A stretch of DNA of 64,000 nucleotides from Legionella maceachernii (GTDB taxonomy: Bacteria; Pseudomonadota; Gammaproteobacteria; Legionellales; Legionellaceae): assembly GCF_900167045.1 (NCBI RefSeq), contig NZ_FUXJ01000016.1, forward strand, positions 1 to 64,000, in the 5' to 3' direction. The translations under genes were made by a program, and so were the position numbers. Positions 45,368 to 53,174 of the stretch are shown in pieces; positions within the stretch are counted from its first letter, which is position 1; every line of letters starts with the position of its first letter. The notes beneath the pieces are model-generated. The model was not told the DNA's origin. It was given only the letters and a program-made list of their open reading frames with translations, and ran no database searches.

Positions 45368-45479
45368 TTGATAGGACTCCCTAGCCCAGAGAGTGGAGGT
45401 TTTTTGGTCCCACTTAAGATGAGCGCACAGTCTTACTGAGATGAAATTGCAGAGCGAACGAACATTCACATTTTACGCG

Positions 45480-46364
45480 CTAAAAAATCCTTGATAAACC
45501 TGAGGCTTTCGGTCCATCATCTATTTTTTTACCACTCGATTCTTCGGAAGCTGGTGGTAATAATGGAGACTCGTTTACCAAATATTGGGATTCAAAAAAA
45601 GCCAAAGGCGAAAGCTGTATAAATTCTTTCCTAGAAAGATAGCGTTTAGCCAGTGTGCAGTGAGAAGGATTCACTCGTGGGCGTATTAAAAACGGGTGTT
45701 GATTGATCAGCGGTTTTTTATAAAGCGAAGCATTATCATTCGTTTCTTTTTCGGGGCATTTCCTTTTGAAGGAAGGGAAATTGGTTTGGCCAGTGGGGGG
45801 TATTAAATGGCACCGGTATTGCGCGTACACTTGACTAAGAAAATGATCAAATAGCTCGCTTTCTACTATGAGGTTTCTAAAATAGGAAATCAAATCAACA
45901 TGGATACTGAGATCATTGAGTTGCTTGAGAATTTCTAAAATATGATCTAAATCAGGCTTAACTTGGTAATCTATTCTAATAAGTTCTATTCTTTCTAATG
46001 TTTTCGCTTGAGTAATCACTGAGAGGCCTAATGAAAAATCAAGTGCTTGTAGCTGAGCGGGCGTGTGAAGGATCCTCTTAAAATCTTCGATGTAAATCGC
46101 ATCTTCATCGGTGGCTTTGGATAAAATAATGGCTAAAGCAAATAAATCGCAGGCGAATTCTTTCAGGGGGATTGACCCGTCTTTCGCCTGCTCATGTTTT
46201 TTATACATTTTATCAATAAGTGTTAAGTACACTTGCGGAGGAACGGAGTTAGGAAATAGATCATTCAGTTGCAAAATAAGAGTCGCTAAGAAAGAAGCAG
46301 CTTTTTCGCGCTCTGTTTCTTTCACTTTAGACGTTAATGCGATAAGAATGTTGTAAACCCACAT
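45480..46364 (-). CDS. Hypothetical protein with cyclin-box-like N-terminal half
   Basis: 294 residues. The first about 130 show the five-helix order of a cyclin box: a first helix with EREKAASFLATLILQLN, PPQVYLTLIDKMYKKH (cyclin: yiDrfl), LKEFACDLFALAIILSKATDED (cyclin: aallIAsKyEE), IYIEDFKRIL (dfv.it) and TPAQLQALDFSLGLSVI (eel..mE..iL..L.f.l). The second half is basic and polar, with a Ser/Pro/acidic tail. No signal peptide. The similarity is by eye only; a general helical protein is the alternative. It neighbours other effector candidates on the same strand. Confidence 0.7.
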   Translation of the reverse strand: MWVYNILIALTSKVKETEREKAASFLATLILQLNDLFPNSVPPQVYLTLIDKMYKKHEQAKDGSIPLKEFACDLFALAIILSKATDEDAIYIEDFKRILHTPAQLQALDFSLGLSVITQAKTLERIELIRIDYQVKPDLDHILEILKQLNDLSIHVDLISYFRNLIVESELFDHFLSQVYAQYRCHLIPPTGQTNFPSFKRKCPEKETNDNASLYKKPLINQHPFLIRPRVNPSHCTLAKRYLSRKEFIQLSPLAFFESQYLVNESPLLPPASEESSGKKIDDGPKASGLSRIF

Positions 46365-46441
46365 TATAAGTCACACGCTGCAAATAAAAGTTTCCGGATT
46401 CTAAGGTTATTTTGACCATTTATCAAATTAATTGAGTTATT

Positions 46442-47422
46442 TCAGGACAAATTTTTTAGTGGGGGTGAATTGCAAACTTTGGGTTGTTCGTAATACGCTG
46501 TTAATAACATAAGTAATTGCTCCCTTTTCATAAAGGGTACGGTATCCTCTCGTATTTGATTATTTAAATAAGAGACAGCTTCTCTTAATAGGTCAAGATT
46601 AGGTTTCTTTAAGTGCTGTAAAAGAGGGGCTAGAGTGTTTGACGAGCCCGTTTGTATTCTTGGCAACAGGGTGTGAAATGCTTTCGCTAAGACTGTCAAA
46701 AGCGTCTCATGGTTAGGAACGAATTTTTTAAGTTGACATTGAGTAATCAACAATTGACATTGATCGTGGTGATTTAAATTGAATAAAGGGTCTAAGTCTT
46801 CGGAATCAATCGTTGGATTTTGCCAGGATGCTCGCCCATGTTGTCGATCAATGGTTAAGTCATAAGTTAAATTGTCTTCACAGAATTGATGCACAATCTC
46901 TAAAACCAGCATCATTTCATGTGGATCATAACAGGTAATAAGGAGTGGGGCTTTCTCATTCTTATTGTCTAAAACATGCCATAGAATTTGACACATGTCT
47001 AAAATGAGCTCTTTAGGCATTTCTTCATGGTCACTTAAAAATTCCGGATGACGCCAGAGGATACCATGAGCATTGGATATCACCGATATGGGGGGATCAT
47101 TCGCCATATTAGAGGAAATATAAGTCTGCTTAACACTCGGGGATTTTTGTTGTAAAACACGCGTATTGAATCGTAAATCGTTTCGATTGATGTCACAGCC
47201 AAAATAATTCACTTTAGTTCCTCTTGAGCGCGCTAAGAGCTCTAAACTTGCTACCTCTAACGCAGTACCACAAGCAACGCTCACGATATTTAATGCCTCA
47301 TGACTGGCTGAATTCGTTATGAGATTTCGAATGGGTGGTAAAAGCGCGTAAGCAATACGAAAATGTCTAAGATTGAATAAGCTTGGGCTTGGATAGTGAT
47401 TAAAGATACGAGGCATAAACAA
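46442..47422 (-). CDS. SAM-dependent methyltransferase-like protein
   Basis: 326 residues. Around residues 45-75, NIVSVACGTALEVASLELL followed after 20 residues by KVNYFGCDIN matches motifs I and II of class I methyltransferases (SAM-binding glycine loop and acidic residue). The middle has a helix-rich insertion (EMPKELILDMCQILWHVLDN) before a beta strand PLLITCYDP, and the C-terminal 100 residues are helical and unassigned. The target is unknown. The ribosome binding site is weak. It lies between the cyclin-like and YopT-like genes on the same strand. Confidence 0.68.
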   Translation of the reverse strand: MFMPRIFNHYPSPSLFNLRHFRIAYALLPPIRNLITNSASHEALNIVSVACGTALEVASLELLARSRGTKVNYFGCDINRNDLRFNTRVLQQKSPSVKQTYISSNMANDPPISVISNAHGILWRHPEFLSDHEEMPKELILDMCQILWHVLDNKNEKAPLLITCYDPHEMMLVLEIVHQFCEDNLTYDLTIDRQHGRASWQNPTIDSEDLDPLFNLNHHDQCQLLITQCQLKKFVPNHETLLTVLAKAFHTLLPRIQTGSSNTLAPLLQHLKKPNLDLLREAVSYLNNQIREDTVPFMKREQLLMLLTAYYEQPKVCNSPPLKNLS

Positions 47423-47586
47423 TTAAAAATTTCCACTTAGTGAAAATATATTGTACAATTTAATCGTTTTAATAACAACCAAAGTCCTGGTTTATCTTAA
47501 ATAATTTAGGCGCTTTGTAAAAAAATAAATCAAAATCCCTCAGCGCTTAGCGGATGAAAGATTAGGGCTTCACTTCATGGCAATGT

Positions 47587-48171
47587 CTATCCACTTCTAC
47601 CCATCCCAACCCTAAAAGGTTTGTCTTCCTCTACGTATTGCGATTTCATCACGTCAATCACTTCAGCAATGAGTTTGTCGCAGCCACCTTTTCGTTCACC
47701 CCCTTTTATGTTGGCATCAAAAAAACGGCAACGGCCTTGATTTTTTCGCCCTAAATAAATTTCATGATCGGCACTTGGCTGCGGATAGGTGATTAAAAGA
47801 TGGTTATTTTCCTCTAATAAATCAGTGAGGGTTTTTTCTGTTAAATCATTTTTTTCAATCGTTAGATCGAAGTGTGGGATATTATTTTCTTTAAAGGCAA
47901 AATGGTCGACATCGGATTCGCCTGATTCCAATTCTCTATTTTCTTCTTCGATGGACAAGGCTAAAAATTTTTTATCGTCTGCTAAATAGTCTTTAGGCTT
48001 TTTACCTTTTAAAAGAAGGTCCAAGTAAGCATTGCTCATTGGCCGACACATTCCTACTACCTGACCCTGATCATTTACTCCTTGACCATATTTTTCTAAA
48101 ACTTCCCCTTGCGTGGTAAAGGGAGTGAGCTCCTCTTTTTTGGGTAGAAGGGAACAGAAAAAAGTACGCAT
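47587..48171 (-). CDS. YopT-like (C58) cysteine protease candidate
   Basis: 194 residues from the ATG at 48171, which has GGAG upstream. Three blocks resemble the C58 papain-like family of YopT and AvrPphB: GMCRPMSNAYLDLLLKG with C42, ADHEIYLGRK with H136, and RFFDANIKGGERKGG with D152. The His-to-Asp distance of 16 equals that of YopT (H258 to D274). Known C58 proteases cut prenylated Rho GTPases or host kinases; the host target here is unknown. No signal peptide, so delivery by the Dot/Icm system is likely if the call is right. Confidence 0.72.
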   Translation of the reverse strand: MRTFFCSLLPKKEELTPFTTQGEVLEKYGQGVNDQGQVVGMCRPMSNAYLDLLLKGKKPKDYLADDKKFLALSIEEENRELESGESDVDHFAFKENNIPHFDLTIEKNDLTEKTLTDLLEENNHLLITYPQPSADHEIYLGRKNQGRCRFFDANIKGGERKGGCDKLIAEVIDVMKSQYVEEDKPFRVGMGRSG

Positions 48172-48414
48172 CGCTATTCTCCCTATAAAAATCAGGGAAA
48201 TCATAACACAAATTGATTAAAAAAAGCCAAAAGGATCGGATTAATACAGGGTAAATGCGGCTGATTTTTGAACATAAATAATTCTATTTTGAATTGTCGT
48301 TGATCTTTACGCGTGATAAATGGTCTTTTTAGTTTATGTGGTTCTAATAGGCGCCTTTACTCTGGCCTTAATATCAGAATCCTTTTAGATTGGGATTCTG
48401 ATATTAAGAGCGTA

Positions 48415-48981
48415 TTAGAATTTTAACCCGTTTTTCATTTCTTGATGAAAATCAAGGTAATCATGCACAGTGCCAATGCCCAGTCCATCTTCGTGTATGA
48501 CATAGGGATTCATTGCGGCTTTTGTTGTGCCTAAGAGAGTATGGGCTAAATAGCCTGCTTTAGCATAGGTCATTTTTCGTGGGTCGGCTTGATCCCCTTT
48601 CTTAGCTTCCTCTTGGAGTTCTTCTCGAAAAGAGTTAGCAATTTTTTTCTCATTTTTTATGGTCTTTGCTTGTTTTTCCAAGTTATGCTGATATCCCTCC
48701 CCAGGGTGATCCTCTATCTGGGTTCCTCGTTCAAAATGTGGTACGTGGTTTGGATGTAAATCGACTCCCTCTTTATCGAGATGCTGATTGACGGCCTGTA
48801 CACGAGGTGGCGCTTTTTCATGCAATATTTTGCGTTGTGGAAATTGGTATTCATAACTTTGATCCACATTAGAGGTTAATGCAGCCTTTATAACCCCCAA
48901 GGTTGCTGCAAACAATCCTGGATACCTTTTCTGGTCCTGATCCTTACTCTTTGACGCCGTATTTTCAGTCCTCGCTCTCAC
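48415..48981 (-). CDS. Hypothetical protein behind a PmrA-like box
   Basis: 188 residues starting at GTG, with GAGG 7 bases upstream. It is hydrophilic and helical, with His-rich HPNHVPHFERGTQIEDHPGEGYQH, a charged helix (EKQAKTIKNEKKIANSF) and two alike segments, YPGLFAATLGVIKAALTSNVD and GYLAHTLLGTTKAAMNPYV, which may be an internal repeat. No family recognised. A TTAATATT box lies upstream at 49039-49046, consistent with an effector. Confidence 0.68.
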   Translation of the reverse strand: MRARTENTASKSKDQDQKRYPGLFAATLGVIKAALTSNVDQSYEYQFPQRKILHEKAPPRVQAVNQHLDKEGVDLHPNHVPHFERGTQIEDHPGEGYQHNLEKQAKTIKNEKKIANSFREELQEEAKKGDQADPRKMTYAKAGYLAHTLLGTTKAAMNPYVIHEDGLGIGTVHDYLDFHQEMKNGLKF

Positions 48982-49038
48982 GTTTATACCTCATTAGTGC
49001 TTAGTAACGTATAAACTCTAACCAAAAAACATTAAGTA

Positions 49039-49046
49039 AATATTAA
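49039..49046 (-). promoter_or_regulatory. PmrA-like box upstream of the 48415 gene
   Basis: Minus-strand TTAATATT with a TAGAGT element 18 bases downstream, the same spacing as at 42491. It lies about 60 bases before the GTG. Confidence 0.4.
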
Positions 49047-49176
49047 ATTTGAACAAATTAATCAAATTAAATATGGTTTGATAGCAATAAAGTCAAAATT
49101 CTTGCTAACAATGAGCGAATTGAAGATTTGATTAAGAGGCGAATGTAATCAATGGAAGCTAGTCGCGTTAGCTGAT

Positions 49177-49233
49177 ACCCGAGTGATTTAATTGAAGAAC
49201 GTGGTTGCCGCAAGGCGACAACCCGAGTGATTT
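49177..49233. repeat. Direct repeats around a GC-rich stem in the gap before the adhesin gene
   Basis: ACCCGAGTGATTT occurs at 49177-49189 and 49221-49233, flanking GGTTGCCGCAAGGCGACAACC, which can form a short imperfect hairpin. Looks like a fragment of a dispersed repeat. The rest of the 269-base gap 48982-49250 holds only the PmrA-like box. Confidence 0.4.
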
Positions 49234-49250
49234 TGTCAATTCTTGGTCAC

Positions 49251-52200
49251 TTAAGAACAGGGATTCGTTACCCCGTTTACTGTACAAGAGGAAGGCGGTG
49301 TACTTTGATTATTAACCACGCCGGGTGTTAAGCTGATCGCCGATGCGGTCTGTCCTGTTACAGTGATGGAGCTGGCATTACCCGTGAAATCAATTTCATT
49401 AGTGGAGGTCAGTGCTGTGATACCGGAAGCAATTGTACCGGGAGTGCTATTGGTGTTTGCAACGTCAATTGAGGAGCCATTCAACGTAGTGATAACATTA
49501 GCCCCTACAGGACCATTGAGTAACATACCATAAGCCCCTAAACCACTTACATTTCCGCTAACATTAACCGATGAATTTAATAGACTTCCCGTAGTGCTGC
49601 CAACGAGGGTTGAGCCATTAATGCCCACTAAGAGCAATGGTGCCTCACCAGTACTATTTACCTTAATTGTTGAATTATCCAAACTAAAATTACTGGAGAC
49701 GCTGACACCACTAATCGTTACTCCTTCACCTAGCACGTTTACAGTGGAGTTATTCAGTACAAGATCCGCTAAACTACTCACACCGGTGATGCTAGAAGAA
49801 GTACCTTGAACAGTGACATTAGAATTATTAAATTGGGTCTGCGCAGTATTTAGAACACCAATGATGCTACTCGTTGTAGAACCAGTTGCGGTAATGGATG
49901 TATTGGTGATCGTTGTTGTTCCAGTTGCAAAAGCCCCAAGCAGACTGGATGCTCCATTTGAATTAGCCTGAATAGAAGAATCTAATAACTGCAGCGTTTG
50001 ACCTTGGACACCAAGGATATTATTTGCCGATGAACCCGACATCTTAATAGAAGAGTTTTCTAACGCAACGTTATTATTGAGAGAAGATACTCCGGTCATC
50101 ACCACTGAGCCTGAGTTGCTTGAAGTCACACTTATATTGGTAGCAGACAGTCCTACTGGGCCTGATCCGCTGCTCACCCCAAATAGCTGGCCATTCCCAA
50201 TGATAAATATCTGAGAGCCTAGAACTTGAATTGAACCTGTATTACTGAGGATGCCAATGGCACTTTGCGGTGCTGTATCGAGCGTAGTAATTGCCCCACT
50301 ACTGGCAAGAATAGCTACCCCTTGAGCAAAAATATTATTTTGAGCAAAAAGTCCCCAGGCTTGCCCTATATTAGAGATGACACTAAAGGTAGAATTGTAC
50401 GCGAAGATAGAGTTCGCTGAGACCGCATAATTGTTGAAAATTTTCGTCGCAGTATCAGTAATTCTAATGTTGCTGTTAAAAATTTTAGCAATGTTTTGTG
50501 CAAATACACCGATAGGGTCATCACTTGACGAAAGCTCAATAAGCGAATTTAGGACGGTTACATCATTAAGCCCATAAAGACCATACTGTGTGCCTTTTCC
50601 AGTCTGCTGTATTACCGAATTATACAGAAACAAATCCAACCCTGAAGAAACGCCTGCATAGAAGATATCTCCCGATCCCTGGACATTTAGGAATGAGCTG
50701 CCTACTACCACGCCATTATTACCACTCACTGCATAGGCGCTACCGGCCGCATTTTGATTGGTTACCGAAATAATGCTATTTAAGGCGATGGCTTGATCTT
50801 GACTAAGAATGCCATAAGCATCACTTGAATTGGCTGTTTCTCTTGGTGTTGCCGAGACGTTAATACTTAACGCATCGACAACCGCATTATCACCCGTATA
50901 GAGGCCAAACACTTTGGGTGCCCCTGTGCCGGTAGTAAACAGCGCAACATCTTTTGCAAGTATACTGCCTCTCGCTCCCACTGCGGCTACTGCATCGTAT
51001 CCTGTTCCAGTGATAAAGGCAGGGATAACTTGATTCGTATTGTTAACCTGTAAATCTGCAAGAGCCCCTGTGCCCAACCACCATAGACCACCTACAATCA
51101 AAGGACGGTTGGTTCCGCTAGCCGGTTGGGAAAAATCAAAAGTGCGTCCAAAAAGGCTTTGACCATTATATAGATAGATAAATCCATTTGTACCAGTAGT
51201 AGAAGGTAAGGCATAAGTCCCCGTAGCAAGCCATAATGACGCATTAGGAGCGGCTGAATTAATACCATCGATTACACTTTGGCTAAGATCTGAGCAAGGA
51301 TTGTCTGCGGTACAACTCGAGAAATCAACGAAGGCTTGATTCATTCCTAAAGGGCTGAAAAACCAAACGTTAGAAGCTAAATCAAAGGTAGCCCCTGTCG
51401 GTACGAACGCTTCTCTAACAGGTGTGACCAATCCATAGGATTGACGTGCTTGGTGCCGAATAATCGGCTCTTCCATGCGGTTGCTTATTTGGTTAACTTG
51501 CGTGTGGTCTGGGCCGCCAAAACTGTAGCGTAAGCCAACGGAAAAGCGATTTTTATTTTGATTATCATAATTATTTTGTAAGAGGATTGAGGCATTGCGA
51601 TTGAAATAAATTTCAACGTTAGCTTGCACACCACTTACTTTTCTCGCATTAGGAAAGTCAAAATAATACCCTCCGCCACGTAACCATCCGCCTTTCAACA
51701 AAGGGATATAGACCCCTGCCTCTGCTTCTCCGCCATTGCCAATCTGGGTGGTTAAACCCACGGGGGTGTCTACCCAGCTATGACCTTTACCCAAAGCAAG
51801 GTATTTCACACTTTGCCTTGTGTAGTTTAAGTACGATTGAGGAAGCTGGGAGGCCATCAGAGTAGCATAAATATGCTGACGTTTCTCGACCGGGAAATAC
51901 CCTTGAACGCGCAGCTCATAATTGTTGAATAAAAGTTCTATTCCAGGATTTAATAGCCAGGCTTGACCGTGTTTTTTGATATGCTGATTGTCTGCAAATA
52001 AGTATCCACCCAGGATAGCGCCATTATTCCCCCAACTAAGCAGATGGCGTGCGCCAGCGCCAAGACTCAAGACATGATTATTCCTCTCACCGGCGAAAAA
52101 GCTGCCATCAACAAACCATAGCTTGTTCCCCGTGCCAAAAACAGGCACCATGGCATCCACAAATCCTGAGAGCTGGCTTTGACCGCCGGCTAGACCCTGG

Positions 52201-52328
52201 GTAGTATAACGATTAGTCCAAGGTTTGGCTGAAGGGGAAAGCAGAGTAACCTCATGACTCCATGCTTCTGCACAGAATACCGTTAAAGCAGCAATGAGGG
52301 GGTTTAACTTTAACACGTGCCTTGGCAT
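49251..52328 (-). CDS. Inverse-autotransporter-like adhesin with beta-helix passenger
   Basis: 1025 residues with a signal peptide (MPRHVLKLNPLIAALTVFCAEAWS). Residues about 30-280 form a predicted 12-strand barrel of the intimin/invasin type (FFAGERNNHVLSLGAGARHLL, ILGGYLFADNQ, NPGIELLFNNYELRVQGYFPV, RFSVGLRYSFGG). From about 330 the protein is Ser/Thr/Asn/Val-rich with repeating NSSI- and NSTV-type rungs, expected for a right-handed beta-helix exposed at the surface. Usual inverse autotransporters have Ig-like passengers; a beta-helix is unusual. AGGGA lies 8 bases before the ATG. Confidence 0.85.
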   Translation of the reverse strand: MPRHVLKLNPLIAALTVFCAEAWSHEVTLLSPSAKPWTNRYTTQGLAGGQSQLSGFVDAMVPVFGTGNKLWFVDGSFFAGERNNHVLSLGAGARHLLSWGNNGAILGGYLFADNQHIKKHGQAWLLNPGIELLFNNYELRVQGYFPVEKRQHIYATLMASQLPQSYLNYTRQSVKYLALGKGHSWVDTPVGLTTQIGNGGEAEAGVYIPLLKGGWLRGGGYYFDFPNARKVSGVQANVEIYFNRNASILLQNNYDNQNKNRFSVGLRYSFGGPDHTQVNQISNRMEEPIIRHQARQSYGLVTPVREAFVPTGATFDLASNVWFFSPLGMNQAFVDFSSCTADNPCSDLSQSVIDGINSAAPNASLWLATGTYALPSTTGTNGFIYLYNGQSLFGRTFDFSQPASGTNRPLIVGGLWWLGTGALADLQVNNTNQVIPAFITGTGYDAVAAVGARGSILAKDVALFTTGTGAPKVFGLYTGDNAVVDALSINVSATPRETANSSDAYGILSQDQAIALNSIISVTNQNAAGSAYAVSGNNGVVVGSSFLNVQGSGDIFYAGVSSGLDLFLYNSVIQQTGKGTQYGLYGLNDVTVLNSLIELSSSDDPIGVFAQNIAKIFNSNIRITDTATKIFNNYAVSANSIFAYNSTFSVISNIGQAWGLFAQNNIFAQGVAILASSGAITTLDTAPQSAIGILSNTGSIQVLGSQIFIIGNGQLFGVSSGSGPVGLSATNISVTSSNSGSVVMTGVSSLNNNVALENSSIKMSGSSANNILGVQGQTLQLLDSSIQANSNGASSLLGAFATGTTTITNTSITATGSTTSSIIGVLNTAQTQFNNSNVTVQGTSSSITGVSSLADLVLNNSTVNVLGEGVTISGVSVSSNFSLDNSTIKVNSTGEAPLLLVGINGSTLVGSTTGSLLNSSVNVSGNVSGLGAYGMLLNGPVGANVITTLNGSSIDVANTNSTPGTIASGITALTSTNEIDFTGNASSITVTGQTASAISLTPGVVNNQSTPPSSCTVNGVTNPCS

Positions 52329-52445
52329 AAGATTATCCCTAACCTAATATAAAAAGTCCTCCCTGTTATTTATCATAGAATTATTATGGGGTATAGAGGA
52401 AACGACTTTTTTTCAGCACAGTCAGCGCGACCTGGATGATAACCC

Positions 52446-52874
52446 TTAAAATGGGCCTAGCTTTTTGCAAGTGAAAAAACTAGTAAAACAGGTGGCAGGC
52501 ACAGCGCTAAAGGAGTAACATCGCTCTTTCGCCTCTAGAATGGCGTTATCTGCTACTCGAAAGTAACTGCCGATCCAAATATAACCGAGACTATCCATTG
52601 CTTTGCATTGCCACCATGGGCGGATGGATTGCCCATTAACCAACGCATCGCAATCCTCTCGAGTGACTCTGCATGTTCTTGGGCGCTTACTCTCTTTTTT
52701 GCATAATGTCATTGCATTGCGCATAGAAGACCATTCGCTGCTACTGTAAGCCATGAAGTTTTTCTCAGTAAGATCACGGGAATTGCATTGCCAGACCACC
52801 ATGTCGATTGCTGCATGCGGTGAAGAAATCCAGAGAGTTAAAAAAAGTGCCGGTATCCCTTTAGATAAATGCAT
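52446..52874 (-). CDS. Small secreted protein built from two cysteine repeats
   Basis: 142 residues: signal peptide MHLSKGIPALFLTLWISSPHAA, then two tandem units of about 50 residues. Unit 1 runs VWQCNSRD, CKKESKRPRTCRV and C; unit 2 runs WWQCKAMDSLGYIW, ERCYSFSAVPATCFTSFFTC. Each has W-x-C at its start and C-x-(6-9)-P-x-T-C-x(4-5)-C at its end, so disulfides are likely. The pattern is like DUF4189-type small exported proteins. Secretion is expected; the function is unknown. It follows the adhesin on the same strand. Confidence 0.75.
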   Translation of the reverse strand: MHLSKGIPALFLTLWISSPHAAIDMVVWQCNSRDLTEKNFMAYSSSEWSSMRNAMTLCKKESKRPRTCRVTREDCDALVNGQSIRPWWQCKAMDSLGYIWIGSYFRVADNAILEAKERCYSFSAVPATCFTSFFTCKKLGPF

Positions 52875-53174
52875 GATTTTCTCCCTAACTTACCTGAACA
52901 CCTACTGCATTAAGAGGACATATTAATTAAAGTGTAATCCAAATAATCAATCATGATGTCTAGAAATTTTCCAAAATGTAGTCGGATGCCATATTCTGCT
53001 TATCTCTGGGGGCCGCTGCAACCTAGAAAAGAGATTAAATATCGGATATTCTTGCCGCCCATAGACTAGAATGGATTAACCCATTAAGTAAGCGCTAATA
53101 AGCTGAATTTAAAATCATTTGCTTGAATGTTACACAGTGCATGGCAGCCCGAGGTCGATTTATTGGAAACTTTA

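Noticed and set aside
45164-45469. Minus-strand 101-codon frame
   Set aside because: Overlaps the end of the M50 gene and runs through a GTCATCC-type repeat; no ribosome binding site or family match.
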